A stretch of DNA of 64,000 nt from Flavobacteriales bacterium (lineage in GTDB: Bacteria; Bacteroidota; Bacteroidia; Flavobacteriales; UBA1820): assembly GCA_003150615.1 (NCBI GenBank), contig QALN01000008.1:98776-162775 (forward strand), written 5' to 3'. Shown here piece after piece: positions 57,338-64,000 of the stretch. The notes under the pieces were generated by a model. That model was not told the DNA's origin and made no database searches. It saw only the letters and a program-made list of their open reading frames with translations. A program made the position numbers and the translations under genes. The first letter of the stretch is position 1; each line of letters starts with the position of its first letter.

Positions 57338-57619
57338 ATGACAGACGCCCCATTATACACCCCGTCAGGAGAACATTGCAGCCAGAGCGAAATGGAAGCC
57401 CTGCACGAACTAATCCTGCTCAACGACCAGGAAAACACATTCTGTCACGTAATAGAATCCCTCATCAGAGTATGCGGACATGAAGAGCAACAAGCCGAAC
57501 AATGCGCCCTTATAGCCCACAATACCGGCTCATGCGTAGTGAAGACAGCCCCTCTGGATGTCGTCACCAGGCAATGCAACAACCTAAAACAGCGAGGATT
57601 ATACTGCAAGATAAATTAA
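57338..57619 (+). CDS. clpS: ATP-dependent Clp protease adaptor ClpS
   Basis: A 93-residue adaptor that delivers N-degron substrates to the Clp protease. From the ATG at 57338 the core LILLNDQENTFCHVIESL matches the family (LHNDDYTPMEFV), and VCGHEEQQAEQCALIAHNTG matches the second conserved block, common in Bacteroidetes ClpS. The upstream extension of the open frame reads through the preceding terminator and is not used. TATATTTA at 57306-57313 is a near-consensus -7 box. Confidence 0.88.
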   Translation: MTDAPLYTPSGEHCSQSEMEALHELILLNDQENTFCHVIESLIRVCGHEEQQAEQCALIAHNTGSCVVKTAPLDVVTRQCNNLKQRGLYCKIN

Positions 57620-57642
57620 TGTTCGTTTTTTAAGCTCTGAAA

Positions 57643-57674
57643 TTTGCACAAAATAGTTTTTAGCCATACATTTG
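57643..57674 (+). promoter_or_regulatory. Promoter of the tRNA-Arg gene
   Basis: TTTG (57643-57646), a 20-nt spacer and TACATTTG (57667-57674) match the Bacteroidetes promoter completely. The tRNA begins 19 bases after the -7 box. Confidence 0.8.
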
Positions 57675-57692
57675 CATCCGTCAAATGACACC

Positions 57693-57766
57693 GGCCCCGT
57701 AGCTTAACTGAATAGAGCATCAGATTACGGCTCTGAAGGTTGAAGGTTTGAATCCTTCCGGGGTCA
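57693..57766 (+). tRNA. tRNA-Arg (anticodon ACG)
   Basis: All arms fold: acceptor GGCCCCG/CGGGGTC, D stem GCTT/GAGC, anticodon stem TCAGA/TCTGA with loop TTACGGC (anticodon ACG), and T stem GAAGG/CCTTC with loop TTTGAAT. The discriminator base is A and CCA is not encoded. An ACG anticodon, edited to ICG, reads CGU, CGC and CGA. The 3' end borders an accessory cassette. Confidence 0.95.
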
Positions 57767-57770
57767 CAGG

Positions 57771-57802
57771 AAAAGCCTCCACAGTACCGTGGGGGCTTTT
57801 TT
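57771..57802 (+). terminator. Terminator after tRNA-Arg
   Basis: AAAAGCCTCCAC and GTGGGGGCTTTT pair over 12 bp with one wobble around loop AGTACC. Two more T follow directly, five bases after the tRNA end. Confidence 0.85.
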
Positions 57803-58073
57803 AATATAGTTTACACCCGAATTTACACCATGACATCAATACCAACGAATACAGTGCATGTCTGTTTTCAATATATTGATAAACATGGATTAATGCAGCA
57901 CAGGTTATCCTGCCGATAAGAATATTGTTATCTCCCGGACAAATCCCTACCGTTTCTTTACCAAAACCGCATAGATTCGGATATACGGCAGATAAGAAAA
58001 CGTTAATATCCTGCATCTATATTAAAAAATACGACACTACAATTATTTATAGAACAAACATTCTTGATTAACC
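57803..58073. other. AT-rich leader region of the accessory cassette
   Basis: A 270-bp gap, visibly more A/T-rich than the surrounding chromosome. A 71-codon minus-strand frame has no recognisable features. No integrase or RNA structure is apparent. Confidence 0.4.
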
Positions 58074-58105
58074 TTTGGGCATTTACTTTCATTCTCATAA
58101 ATTTG
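58074..58105 (+). promoter_or_regulatory. Promoter of the GNAT-IbrA-IbrB cassette
   Basis: TTTG at 58074-58077, a 20-nt spacer and TAAATTTG at 58098-58105 form a complete promoter. Transcription would begin near 58112, so the ATG at 58130, not one further upstream, must start the first gene. Confidence 0.78.
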
Positions 58106-58129
58106 TACGGCACACTAGGTAACTGTTTT

Positions 58130-58549
58130 ATGGAAATTATTAAACTTCACGGGACGAACAGCAAATTATACGAACTGGTAGGACCGCTGGTAATGAGCCC
58201 TGCCATTCTTCGGCAAAACAATAATTATCCGTTCAAAACAAGTTTCAAATACACCTGGTATATCGCTCTGGACGAAGGTACTGTCTGCGGATTCATGCCG
58301 GTAAAAATGACGGAAACCGATAATTACATGATTGACAACTACTATGTAAGGGGTGATGACGCCACCGTCTTAAAGGCATTGCTGGCAGCTACTATCGAGG
58401 GCTCGTCGGGGCCGTCCGAATTGTGGGCGACAGTACATAAACGGCACATAAAATTGTTCGCACAAAACGGTTTCCGCTCGAAAATAGAATGGAAAAACTA
58501 CGATAAAATGCTGTATTGCCTGAAGGAGGATGCTTATGGACAGACTTAA
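58130..58549 (+). CDS. GNAT-like acetyltransferase, first gene of the cassette
   Basis: A 139-residue protein with features of a small GNAT fold. It has the strand pair YTWYIALDEGTVCGFMPV, a helix after VRGDDATVLKALLAATI, and the usual GNAT ending LFAQNGFRSKIEWKNYDKML. The acetyl-CoA loop (Q/RxxGxG/A) is not clear, so activity is uncertain. The start at 58130 is set by the promoter just upstream. Its end overlaps the next gene, whose Shine-Dalgarno sequence lies inside it, implying coupled translation. Substrate unknown. Confidence 0.68.
   Translation: MEIIKLHGTNSKLYELVGPLVMSPAILRQNNNYPFKTSFKYTWYIALDEGTVCGFMPVKMTETDNYMIDNYYVRGDDATVLKALLAATIEGSSGPSELWATVHKRHIKLFAQNGFRSKIEWKNYDKMLYCLKEDAYGQT
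58523..58529 (+). promoter_or_regulatory. Strong Shine-Dalgarno sequence before the IbrA-like gene
   Basis: AAGGAGG is a full anti-16S match, unlike most starts in this window. It touches an ATG at 58530 but lies six bases before the ATG at 58536, which decides the start. Confidence 0.75.
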
Positions 58550-59825
58550 CGTATATGAAGCCGTCCAAAAAAGGCTTAAAATAATCTTCGACTATTTCGA
58601 TTACGTGTACATATCTTTCTCCGGAGGTAAAGACAGCGGCGTCCTGCTGAACTTATGTATGGATTACATAAGAAAACACGCTCCGGAACGTAGATTGGGA
58701 GTATTCCACATGGACTATGAAGCACAATACAGACAAACTACCGAATACGTGGAACGCACATTTGCCGCCAATAGCGATATTCTCGAAGTTTTTCACTGCT
58801 GCATACCTTTCAAGGTCTCTACGTGCACGTCCATGTTTCAGCAATACTGGCGGCCTTGGGACGATGGATGCAAGGATATCTGGGTAAGGAAAATGCCTGA
58901 CAAATGTTTAACATACAAGGATTTCGACTTTTTCAATGCCGACTTATGGGATTACGACTTCCAGAACATGTTTACCGAATGGCTCCACCGTCGGAAAAAA
59001 AGCAAACGCATATGCTGTCTGGTTGGTATCAGGACTCAGGAAAGTTTCAACCGATGGCGTGCCATACACAGCGACAAGAATTACCGCAAACTAAACAATT
59101 ACAAGTGGACACGGCGCACGGGACATCATGAATACAATGCCTATCCGATATACGACTGGAAAACAACCGACATATGGACAGCCAACGGACGCTTCAACTG
59201 GGACTACAACCGCTTGTACGACCTGTACCACAAGGCCGGAGTACCCATCTCCCGCCAAAGGGTAGCCAGCCCGTTCATTTCACAAGCCATACCCATGCTT
59301 GCCCTGTACCGGGCCATAGACCCCGACACCTGGGGGAGAATGGTAGGGCGTGTGAACGGCATAGGATGCGCCGCTATATACGGCAACACACAGGCGATGG
59401 GTTGGCGGGGCATAACCTGTCCGCCGGGTTTCTCATGGAAGGAATACATGAACTTCCTGCTCGGAACCCTTCCCGAAGAAACACGGAAAAATTATCTGGA
59501 CAAACTCGAAGTAAGCATAAAATTCTGGCGGGAAAAAGGAGGCTGCCTTTCGGAAAGCACAATAAAGAAACTGAAAGCCGCCCGCATCCCCATCACCGTA
59601 GAGACCAATACAGGTTATAAAACGGACAAGAAACCGGTCAGGATGGAATATCTCGACGACATAGACATAGCGGAGTTCCGTGAAATCCCAACATACAAGC
59701 GCATGTGTATATGTATCATGAAAAACGACCATACGTGTAAGTATATGGGATTCTCACAGACCAAACGCGAAAAGTTCATAAGGGAATACGCGATGAGCAA
59801 ATACAAAAACACACGCCATGCCTGA
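58536..59825 (+). CDS. IbrA-like PP-loop / PAPS-reductase family protein (DUF3440)
   Basis: A 429-residue protein whose N-terminus has the PP-loop SGGKDS at 29-34 (YISFSGGKDSGVLL), the ATP-pyrophosphatase site of PAPS reductases and related enzymes. The DUF3440-type remainder includes GCKDIWVRKMPDKCLTYKD, VGIRTQESFNRW, the conserved YPIYDWKTTDIW and a cysteine-bearing tail (CICIMKNDHTCKYMGF). The ECGIH motif of true PAPS reductases is absent. E. coli IbrA, paired with IbrB, was described as an activator of prophage immunoglobulin-binding genes; the reaction is not known to me. It overlaps the GNAT gene by 14 bp and the IbrB-like gene by 8 bp. Confidence 0.85.
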   Translation: MDRLNVYEAVQKRLKIIFDYFDYVYISFSGGKDSGVLLNLCMDYIRKHAPERRLGVFHMDYEAQYRQTTEYVERTFAANSDILEVFHCCIPFKVSTCTSMFQQYWRPWDDGCKDIWVRKMPDKCLTYKDFDFFNADLWDYDFQNMFTEWLHRRKKSKRICCLVGIRTQESFNRWRAIHSDKNYRKLNNYKWTRRTGHHEYNAYPIYDWKTTDIWTANGRFNWDYNRLYDLYHKAGVPISRQRVASPFISQAIPMLALYRAIDPDTWGRMVGRVNGIGCAAIYGNTQAMGWRGITCPPGFSWKEYMNFLLGTLPEETRKNYLDKLEVSIKFWREKGGCLSESTIKKLKAARIPITVETNTGYKTDKKPVRMEYLDDIDIAEFREIPTYKRMCICIMKNDHTCKYMGFSQTKREKFIREYAMSKYKNTRHA

Positions 59826-60342
59826 TAATTACAAAAGCCCGGTATATGCCGTACGCGCCGTCCCGGTAGAAAAGGTCGTTGCCAACAGTTACAACCCGAA
59901 CATCGTTGCCCCTCCGGAGATGCGCCTGCTCGAACTGTCCATTTGGGAAGACGGATACACTATGCCATGCGTATGCTACTATCTCAAAGACAAAGACTTG
60001 TACGAAATCGTGGACGGTTATCACCGCTACATGGTCATGAAAACATCCAGGCGCATATACGAAAGGGAAAACGGGCTGCTGCCGGTGGCCGTGATAGACA
60101 AAGACATATCCAACAGGATAGCCTCCACCATACGGCACAACAGAGCCAGAGGAACCCACTCCATAGAACTGATGACGGGAATCGTCAGCGAATTAGTGCG
60201 CTCCGGCATGTCCGACAGATGGATTATGAACAACATAGGCATGGATAAAGACGAACTGCTACGCATGAAACAGATATCCGGACTGGCGGAACTGTTCGCC
60301 GGAAAGGAATTCAGCCTTTCGGAAGAGCACCGCGACAGCTAA
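59818..60342 (+). CDS. IbrB-like ParB/sulfiredoxin-fold protein
   Basis: A 174-residue protein with a ParB N-terminal (ParB/Srx) fold. VPVEKVVANSYNPNIVAP starts the domain, IVDGYHRYMVM carries DGYHR at 66-70 in place of the ParB GERR-type box, and ASTIRHNRARGTHS follows. The C-terminal helices (SGMSDRWIMNNIGMDKDELLRMK) look like a helix-turn-helix. ParB-fold proteins bind nucleotides such as CTP or ATP and DNA. The start codon lies within the end of the IbrA-like gene (8-bp overlap), so the two are made together. Confidence 0.83.
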   Translation: MPDNYKSPVYAVRAVPVEKVVANSYNPNIVAPPEMRLLELSIWEDGYTMPCVCYYLKDKDLYEIVDGYHRYMVMKTSRRIYERENGLLPVAVIDKDISNRIASTIRHNRARGTHSIELMTGIVSELVRSGMSDRWIMNNIGMDKDELLRMKQISGLAELFAGKEFSLSEEHRDS

Positions 60343-60343
60343 C

Positions 60344-60402
60344 GCTTTGACCCCGGAAAAACGGGCGGCAAAAATGCCTGCCCGTTTTTCCGGGGTCAAA
60401 GC
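60344..60402 (+). terminator. Large hairpin at the end of the cassette
   Basis: GCTTTGACCCCGGAAAAACG... at 60344-60366 pairs perfectly over 23 bp with 60380-60402, and an inner GGCA/TGCC stem caps it with loop AAAA and one bulged T. No T-run follows the right arm; the internal T5 lies within it. The right arm contains TTCCGGGGTCA (60388-60398), identical to the last 11 bases of the tRNA-Arg gene. Confidence 0.75.
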
Positions 60403-60446
60403 AATCATACATTACAACTGCGGGGCGGCCTCTTTTACGGAAAATT

Positions 60447-62111
60447 TCATTTTTTGACGACACTGATAACCGCGCTTCCTTTTATAACCCGTCCGTCGGA
60501 CGTTATACCTTCCGCAGCAATTTTAAAATCGCCGCACAAATCGGACGTAAAAAACGAAAATGACGCCTCCCGTCCTGTGTCCGGTTTAGCTGACGCATTC
60601 CAGTACAAAGTATGCCTCATATCGGGAAGCCTGCTCCCTGCAACAGCCGCATCCGTGTAATCAGGATGTTCAAACTGTACCGGGAACCGTGGGAACTCGT
60701 ACCTGAACAACTGGTACAGGTCGTTGAGTTTGAAAAACGGAAGCTTCTCGCTGTACGTAACGAAAGAAACAATTCCTTCATAAAGTTCGTTGGCAAATAT
60801 ATACCTGCCATCATATATATCGACTGTTTTTATATTTCGCGGATTATATTCCAGGATATCTTCGTGGTTGAAAATAGGAATGCCATCCAGCAAGATCAGA
60901 GTATTATCCTTATTGAACTTCAATTGCTCCCCGGAAAATATGGAGATCCTGCGCACATTTCCCGTTTTTCTCACCGCAACTCCATGTACGAATTCCAATA
61001 TAGTCTCACTCAACGTATTAAAACGCGTATAATCGTCCAAATTATAGCTTCTCGTTACGGGAAAATCATAATAGTCCATATCCACACGTCCGGATACGGT
61101 ATCCGCCTCCATAACCTTGGACAACTGTGCGGCCACATACCTGTCCATAATCTGCTTTTCACTCGGATAAAACCTTAGTACAGGCAACCTTTGCGGTAAA
61201 TCTTCCGAAAAAGGACTCATAACATCCAAACGGTTGGTTATAGCCTCTCCGGTTACCGACGTAACCGAAGCCACTATCTCCTGCGGCCCGTATATACCGG
61301 TGGTATAAAAAGATACCGTTTCCCCGTCCCGGTTTATCCGGCCGTTTATATATTTGATATCCCGGCCTACGACGGACAGGTTTGCCATAAGGGCCGTACT
61401 ATCCGGTTTAGGATATAACCGCCCGGTTATGATATGTCCCTCATATTCCGGAAGCCATTCGCCGGACAGAGCATTTGCCCTGACATCTTTGACATTATAT
61501 TCCACATCGAGAGGAACGGAGGAAATCGAGTCTATGCCGCTGACAGAGATTACAAGATCCACGAGGTTTTCCGGCAGACCGGACACGTGCATCCTGACCT
61601 TTTCCCTGTTGCCGTACTCGTTTTTGTCGGCAAAAACGCCAATGTCCCTTCCGCCAGGTTTAACCGTCTCGACTTCTTCACCGGACATAAATTCTGCCTT
61701 TGATTTGTCCGGCCGGATCCGGGGATTTATTATGGCTATTTGTTTTTTGAAAAACACACCGTTGCCTTCATTTTTCATATAACGCGTATATCCGGACAAC
61801 TGATATATGCCTGAAGGCATACCCGCCGGGATATACGCCATCGCCTGACCGCTGCCGCCGAAAAGCGCCAGCTTAAATTGTACGTACGGCCGTTCGGTCC
61901 CGGATATTTCCACATATCCGACTTTGCTCAAGTCCGATGGCCTGCAGTTCCCGTCGAGCGCCAGAAATTTCATCCGTACCGGTTCGCCGGCTATATAATA
62001 GTCCTTGTCCAGGTGTATATAAACCCTTTCCGTAATTTTTTCCTGTGCATATGCCGGTTGGCCGCTGCATAGCAACATTCCCGCCAGTATAAAATACAAC
62101 AAATGTTTCAT
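60447..62111 (-). CDS. Exported MG2-like protein with TonB plug-like C-terminal region
   Basis: A 554-residue exported protein with a signal peptide ending QPAYA. The N-terminal half resembles macroglobulin MG2-type domains (RVYIHLDKDYYIAGEPVRMK near 30-50; AYIPAGMPSGIYQLSGYTRY). The C-terminal part has a plug-like segment TLILLDGIPIFNHEDILEYN followed by IKTVDIYDGRYIF, as in TonB-dependent receptor plugs, but no barrel. Such proteins occur beside TonB receptor/DUF4249 pairs in Bacteroidetes. It is 27 bp downstream of the DUF4249 gene, so the three genes form one operon. Function unknown. Confidence 0.75.
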   Translation of the reverse strand: MKHLLYFILAGMLLCSGQPAYAQEKITERVYIHLDKDYYIAGEPVRMKFLALDGNCRPSDLSKVGYVEISGTERPYVQFKLALFGGSGQAMAYIPAGMPSGIYQLSGYTRYMKNEGNGVFFKKQIAIINPRIRPDKSKAEFMSGEEVETVKPGGRDIGVFADKNEYGNREKVRMHVSGLPENLVDLVISVSGIDSISSVPLDVEYNVKDVRANALSGEWLPEYEGHIITGRLYPKPDSTALMANLSVVGRDIKYINGRINRDGETVSFYTTGIYGPQEIVASVTSVTGEAITNRLDVMSPFSEDLPQRLPVLRFYPSEKQIMDRYVAAQLSKVMEADTVSGRVDMDYYDFPVTRSYNLDDYTRFNTLSETILEFVHGVAVRKTGNVRRISIFSGEQLKFNKDNTLILLDGIPIFNHEDILEYNPRNIKTVDIYDGRYIFANELYEGIVSFVTYSEKLPFFKLNDLYQLFRYEFPRFPVQFEHPDYTDAAVAGSRLPDMRHTLYWNASAKPDTGREASFSFFTSDLCGDFKIAAEGITSDGRVIKGSAVISVVKK

Positions 62112-62138
62112 GGCTGTAACTGTTAAAATAAATTATTG

Positions 62139-63365
62139 TCAATCTGCCTCTTCAGGCCAGAAATCCGGTTTGTTTTTCGTTCCTCCGGCTATCACGCAAT
62201 CCACACAGATAGTGCGCGCCCAACCTATCAATTTATACGGTATCAACGGGTCCGTGCCGTTTTCCCATTCGGTTCCCACAGGTTCCAGATCATTTCTGGA
62301 TGCATATTCCCACTCCTCCAGACCTTGTTTGGCGCGGTTCTCCTCGAATATTTCCGGCTCAATGAAAAATTCACATCCAGGGTTGATTCTTACCAGTTCC
62401 CCGCCGCTGACAAACAGTCTTTTAACCGATACGTTTTTAACCACCGACACGAATCCTATCGTTTTTTTCGCATGGTCGGTAACGCACGTGATATTTCCCA
62501 GCACCTCGCTTGGCTGAGGGGTGAAAATGCCACCCATCTCTTCATTTTCGGTCTTTTTGTTCCTGTAATACTCATAAGCGGCTTTGCTCACGGATTTCTG
62601 GCTGACAGTCAGGCAATAGTCCGTCGAAAAACGATCGCTTCCGGACTGGACTTCCAAAATACGTTTGTTCACAAGGCTATTCACTATAAGCCCCTGTGTC
62701 GTACCTATCAACAGCTTGTTTTTTACGTTGCTTTTCCAGCAAATATACTTTTCAAGTATCTCAGGCTCCGACAACATGCTTATTTTTTTTAAATCGTAAT
62801 CATAATACAATTCGGTATATTCGTAGGCAAGAAACTTCCAATCCTCCCGGTACGACCATATAAAATACTGCGGTTCATCAGACGGGGCTTCCCCAGTGGA
62901 CACGCGGAAATATACATCTCCGTATGGCTCCGGCTGTTCCCACGACAATTCTTTTATATCGGGTGTGTGCAAAGGCCTGGCGGGTTCGGAAATATAAACA
63001 TTGCCGTTGTACTCTATCCTAAGGCCATAACTGACATCGCCGTCCAATTCGCCTATGGACAACCTGTAAGTTCCCTTATCCACCTGTATCCCCGAAGCCG
63101 TAGTCGAGCCGTCGCTGCCGACTACCGTTACTGTGGCCGTGATATTCTGGCTTTCGGGCGGAGGAGCCGGATTCCCTATGGGAAACGTCTTGCTGAGAAC
63201 GATATCCACTTCCGAATTACCGATTATATCGCCGGTAACTACCAACACGTCGTTTTCATCGGCCGGAAGACGAGCGTCGAATTCCGATATGCAGGAGTTG
63301 ACGACTATTACAGAAAATGCCGTAATAATCGCAGCGAATATCATAAATATTGTCTTTGATCTCAT
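62139..63365 (-). CDS. DUF4249 family lipoprotein
   Basis: A 408-residue lipoprotein with signal ending VVNSCIS (Cys25). The family DUF4249 is recognisable from FDARLPADENDVLVVTGDI at the start, then KTFPIGNPAPPPESQ and an Ig-like domain, and later the C-terminal VDCVIAGGTKNKPDFW. DUF4249 proteins are encoded next to TonB-dependent receptors and are thought to be their cell-surface partners, by analogy with SusD. The receptor gene lies 5 bp upstream but is truncated. Confidence 0.85.
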   Translation of the reverse strand: MRSKTIFMIFAAIITAFSVIVVNSCISEFDARLPADENDVLVVTGDIIGNSEVDIVLSKTFPIGNPAPPPESQNITATVTVVGSDGSTTASGIQVDKGTYRLSIGELDGDVSYGLRIEYNGNVYISEPARPLHTPDIKELSWEQPEPYGDVYFRVSTGEAPSDEPQYFIWSYREDWKFLAYEYTELYYDYDLKKISMLSEPEILEKYICWKSNVKNKLLIGTTQGLIVNSLVNKRILEVQSGSDRFSTDYCLTVSQKSVSKAAYEYYRNKKTENEEMGGIFTPQPSEVLGNITCVTDHAKKTIGFVSVVKNVSVKRLFVSGGELVRINPGCEFFIEPEIFEENRAKQGLEEWEYASRNDLEPVGTEWENGTDPLIPYKLIGWARTICVDCVIAGGTKNKPDFWPEEAD

Positions 63366-63370
63366 ATCTG

Positions 63371-63746
63371 TCAGAATTTTATATTGTAAGTCACATAAGG
63401 TATCGGAGAACCGAAAATGGAAAGCTGGTATCCGTTTATCTTGCCGTTTTCGGTGATATAGTAAATGGAATACACGTTTTTCCTTCCGGTGAAATTATAC
63501 AGACCTATGGATATCTTGCTGTGGAAAAGCGCCGTCTGTCTGTGTGAAGGCTCGACATTGAACGCTATGTCCCCCCGGAAATAATCGGGAATGCGGTACG
63601 TATTCCTGTCCGTGTAATACACCTGCAGGGTATTTGTCATCGGGTTGTAATATTTTCCGGCAGGTACGGTGGTAGGTCTGCCAGTACTGTAATCCAGATT
63701 CAATGAAAGGCTGTAACGCTCGGTAAACTTATAATTGCTTACACTA
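63371..63746 (-). pseudogene. TonB-dependent receptor, C-terminal remnant cut by an IS
   Basis: About 124 codons with the hallmarks of the end of an outer-membrane barrel: YKFTERYSLSLNLDYSTGRP, IPDYFRGDIAFNVEPSH, then ISIGLYNFTGRKNVYSIYY and the final PIPYVTYNIKF with aromatic terminus. The frame is in register up to about 63740, where sequence changes to the end of an IS element, so the plug and most of the barrel are separated or lost. The lipoprotein and MG2-type genes downstream are intact. Confidence 0.8.
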
Positions 63747-64000
63747 CTGTCCCGTAAAAGTGGATAAATAGTTCTTTGAAATTATTGAAATATAGTCACT
63801 TACATGGTTTTTTGAAATGAAACGGACTTGATTTTGCAACTTTGCAGTCTAATATAAATAGCTGCTATGTTCCAAGACAAATACGTATTCTCTCAACTAA
63901 CCGCTTTTCTGAACAGAACTCAGTTCAACAATTATGTTCGCAAGTATGATGGCAACCGATATGTGAAACATTTCACTTGCTGGAATCAGATGCTTGCGAT
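63747..64000 (+). mobile_element. IS4-family (DUF4372) insertion sequence, left end
   Basis: The element seems to begin at CTGTCCCGTAAAAGTGG near 63747, just where the TonB receptor reading frame stops, and carries a transposase start 120 bp in. Its right end and target duplication lie beyond the window, so the boundary is accurate only to a few bases. Confidence 0.78.
63867..64000 (+). CDS. IS4-family transposase with DUF4372, N-terminal part (cut by window edge)
   Basis: The first 44 codons read MFQDKYVFSQLTAFLNRTQF and then VRKYDGNRYVKHFTCWNQML, the characteristic DUF4372 N-terminus of a transposase group common in Bacteroidetes. The DDE catalytic domain lies outside the window. It points away from the disrupted receptor gene. 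Confidence 0.88.
   Translation, partial: MFQDKYVFSQLTAFLNRTQFNNYVRKYDGNRYVKHFTCWNQMLA

Noticed and set aside
57801-58016. A 71-codon minus-strand frame behind the tRNA
   Set aside because: It starts in the AT-rich leader of the cassette, ends in the tRNA terminator and shows no protein features.
1-64000. CRISPR arrays, rRNA operon or replication origin
   Set aside because: No regularly spaced repeats, rRNA sequence or DnaA-box cluster was noticed when reading through the window.

Overview
The window is a stretch of a Bacteroidales chromosome, most likely Rikenellaceae or an Alistipes-like relative. The order is well supported: many genes belong to families largely confined to Bacteroidetes (DUF4837, DUF6913, DUF3109, DUF4932, DUF4249, BACON, GldE, paired M16 peptidases, a split 5'-nucleotidase). 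Many starts are also preceded by the Bacteroidetes -7 element TAnnTTTG, in the best cases with TTTG 20 nt upstream. The family placement is only an impression. Base composition is roughly balanced and ATA is a common isoleucine codon.

Layout. 1-3.5 kb: end of cysK, a cysE-type serine acetyltransferase, and convergent pflB. 4-12 kb: lytic transglycosylase MltD, two lipoproteins, trpS, an alpha/beta hydrolase, the GTPase EngB and peptidase T. 12-20.2 kb: a phosphate transporter with a PhoU-like tail, then the SUF iron-sulfur operon (sufB, sufC, sufD, sufS, sufE and a MIP18-type gene), with an EmrE-like SMR transporter gene between sufB and sufC. 20.3-26 kb (minus strand): nadK, uppS, bamA, a decayed ompH copy and an intact ompH, i.e. 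envelope biogenesis. 26-31 kb: a solitary S24-type repressor, menA, the two halves of a 5'-nucleotidase, a DUF6913 gene and dapA. 31-39.7 kb (minus strand): exported peptidases (Dcp, a DUF4932 protein, two M16 proteins that both lack the zinc motif) and a SPOR protein. 39.7-57.6 kb: DUF3109, a TlpA-like thioredoxin, a DEAD-box helicase, SppA, an M64 lipoprotein, ileS-dksA, gldE, a TPR protein, a GH20 hexosaminidase and clpS.

The right end is accessory. Directly after a tRNA-Arg(ACG) lies a compact three-gene operon (GNAT-like, IbrA-like PP-loop/PAPS-reductase family, IbrB-like ParB-fold) with its own near-perfect promoter, overlapping reading frames and a strong Shine-Dalgarno sequence. It ends in a large hairpin whose right arm repeats the last 11 bases of the tRNA. 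This cassette is the best candidate for an incompletely described system. Beyond it, a TonB-dependent receptor / DUF4249 / MG2-plug-like operon is cut by an IS4-family (DUF4372) element that runs off the window.

All coordinates and motifs were read by eye. Family names come from recognition of the protein sequences, not from searches.
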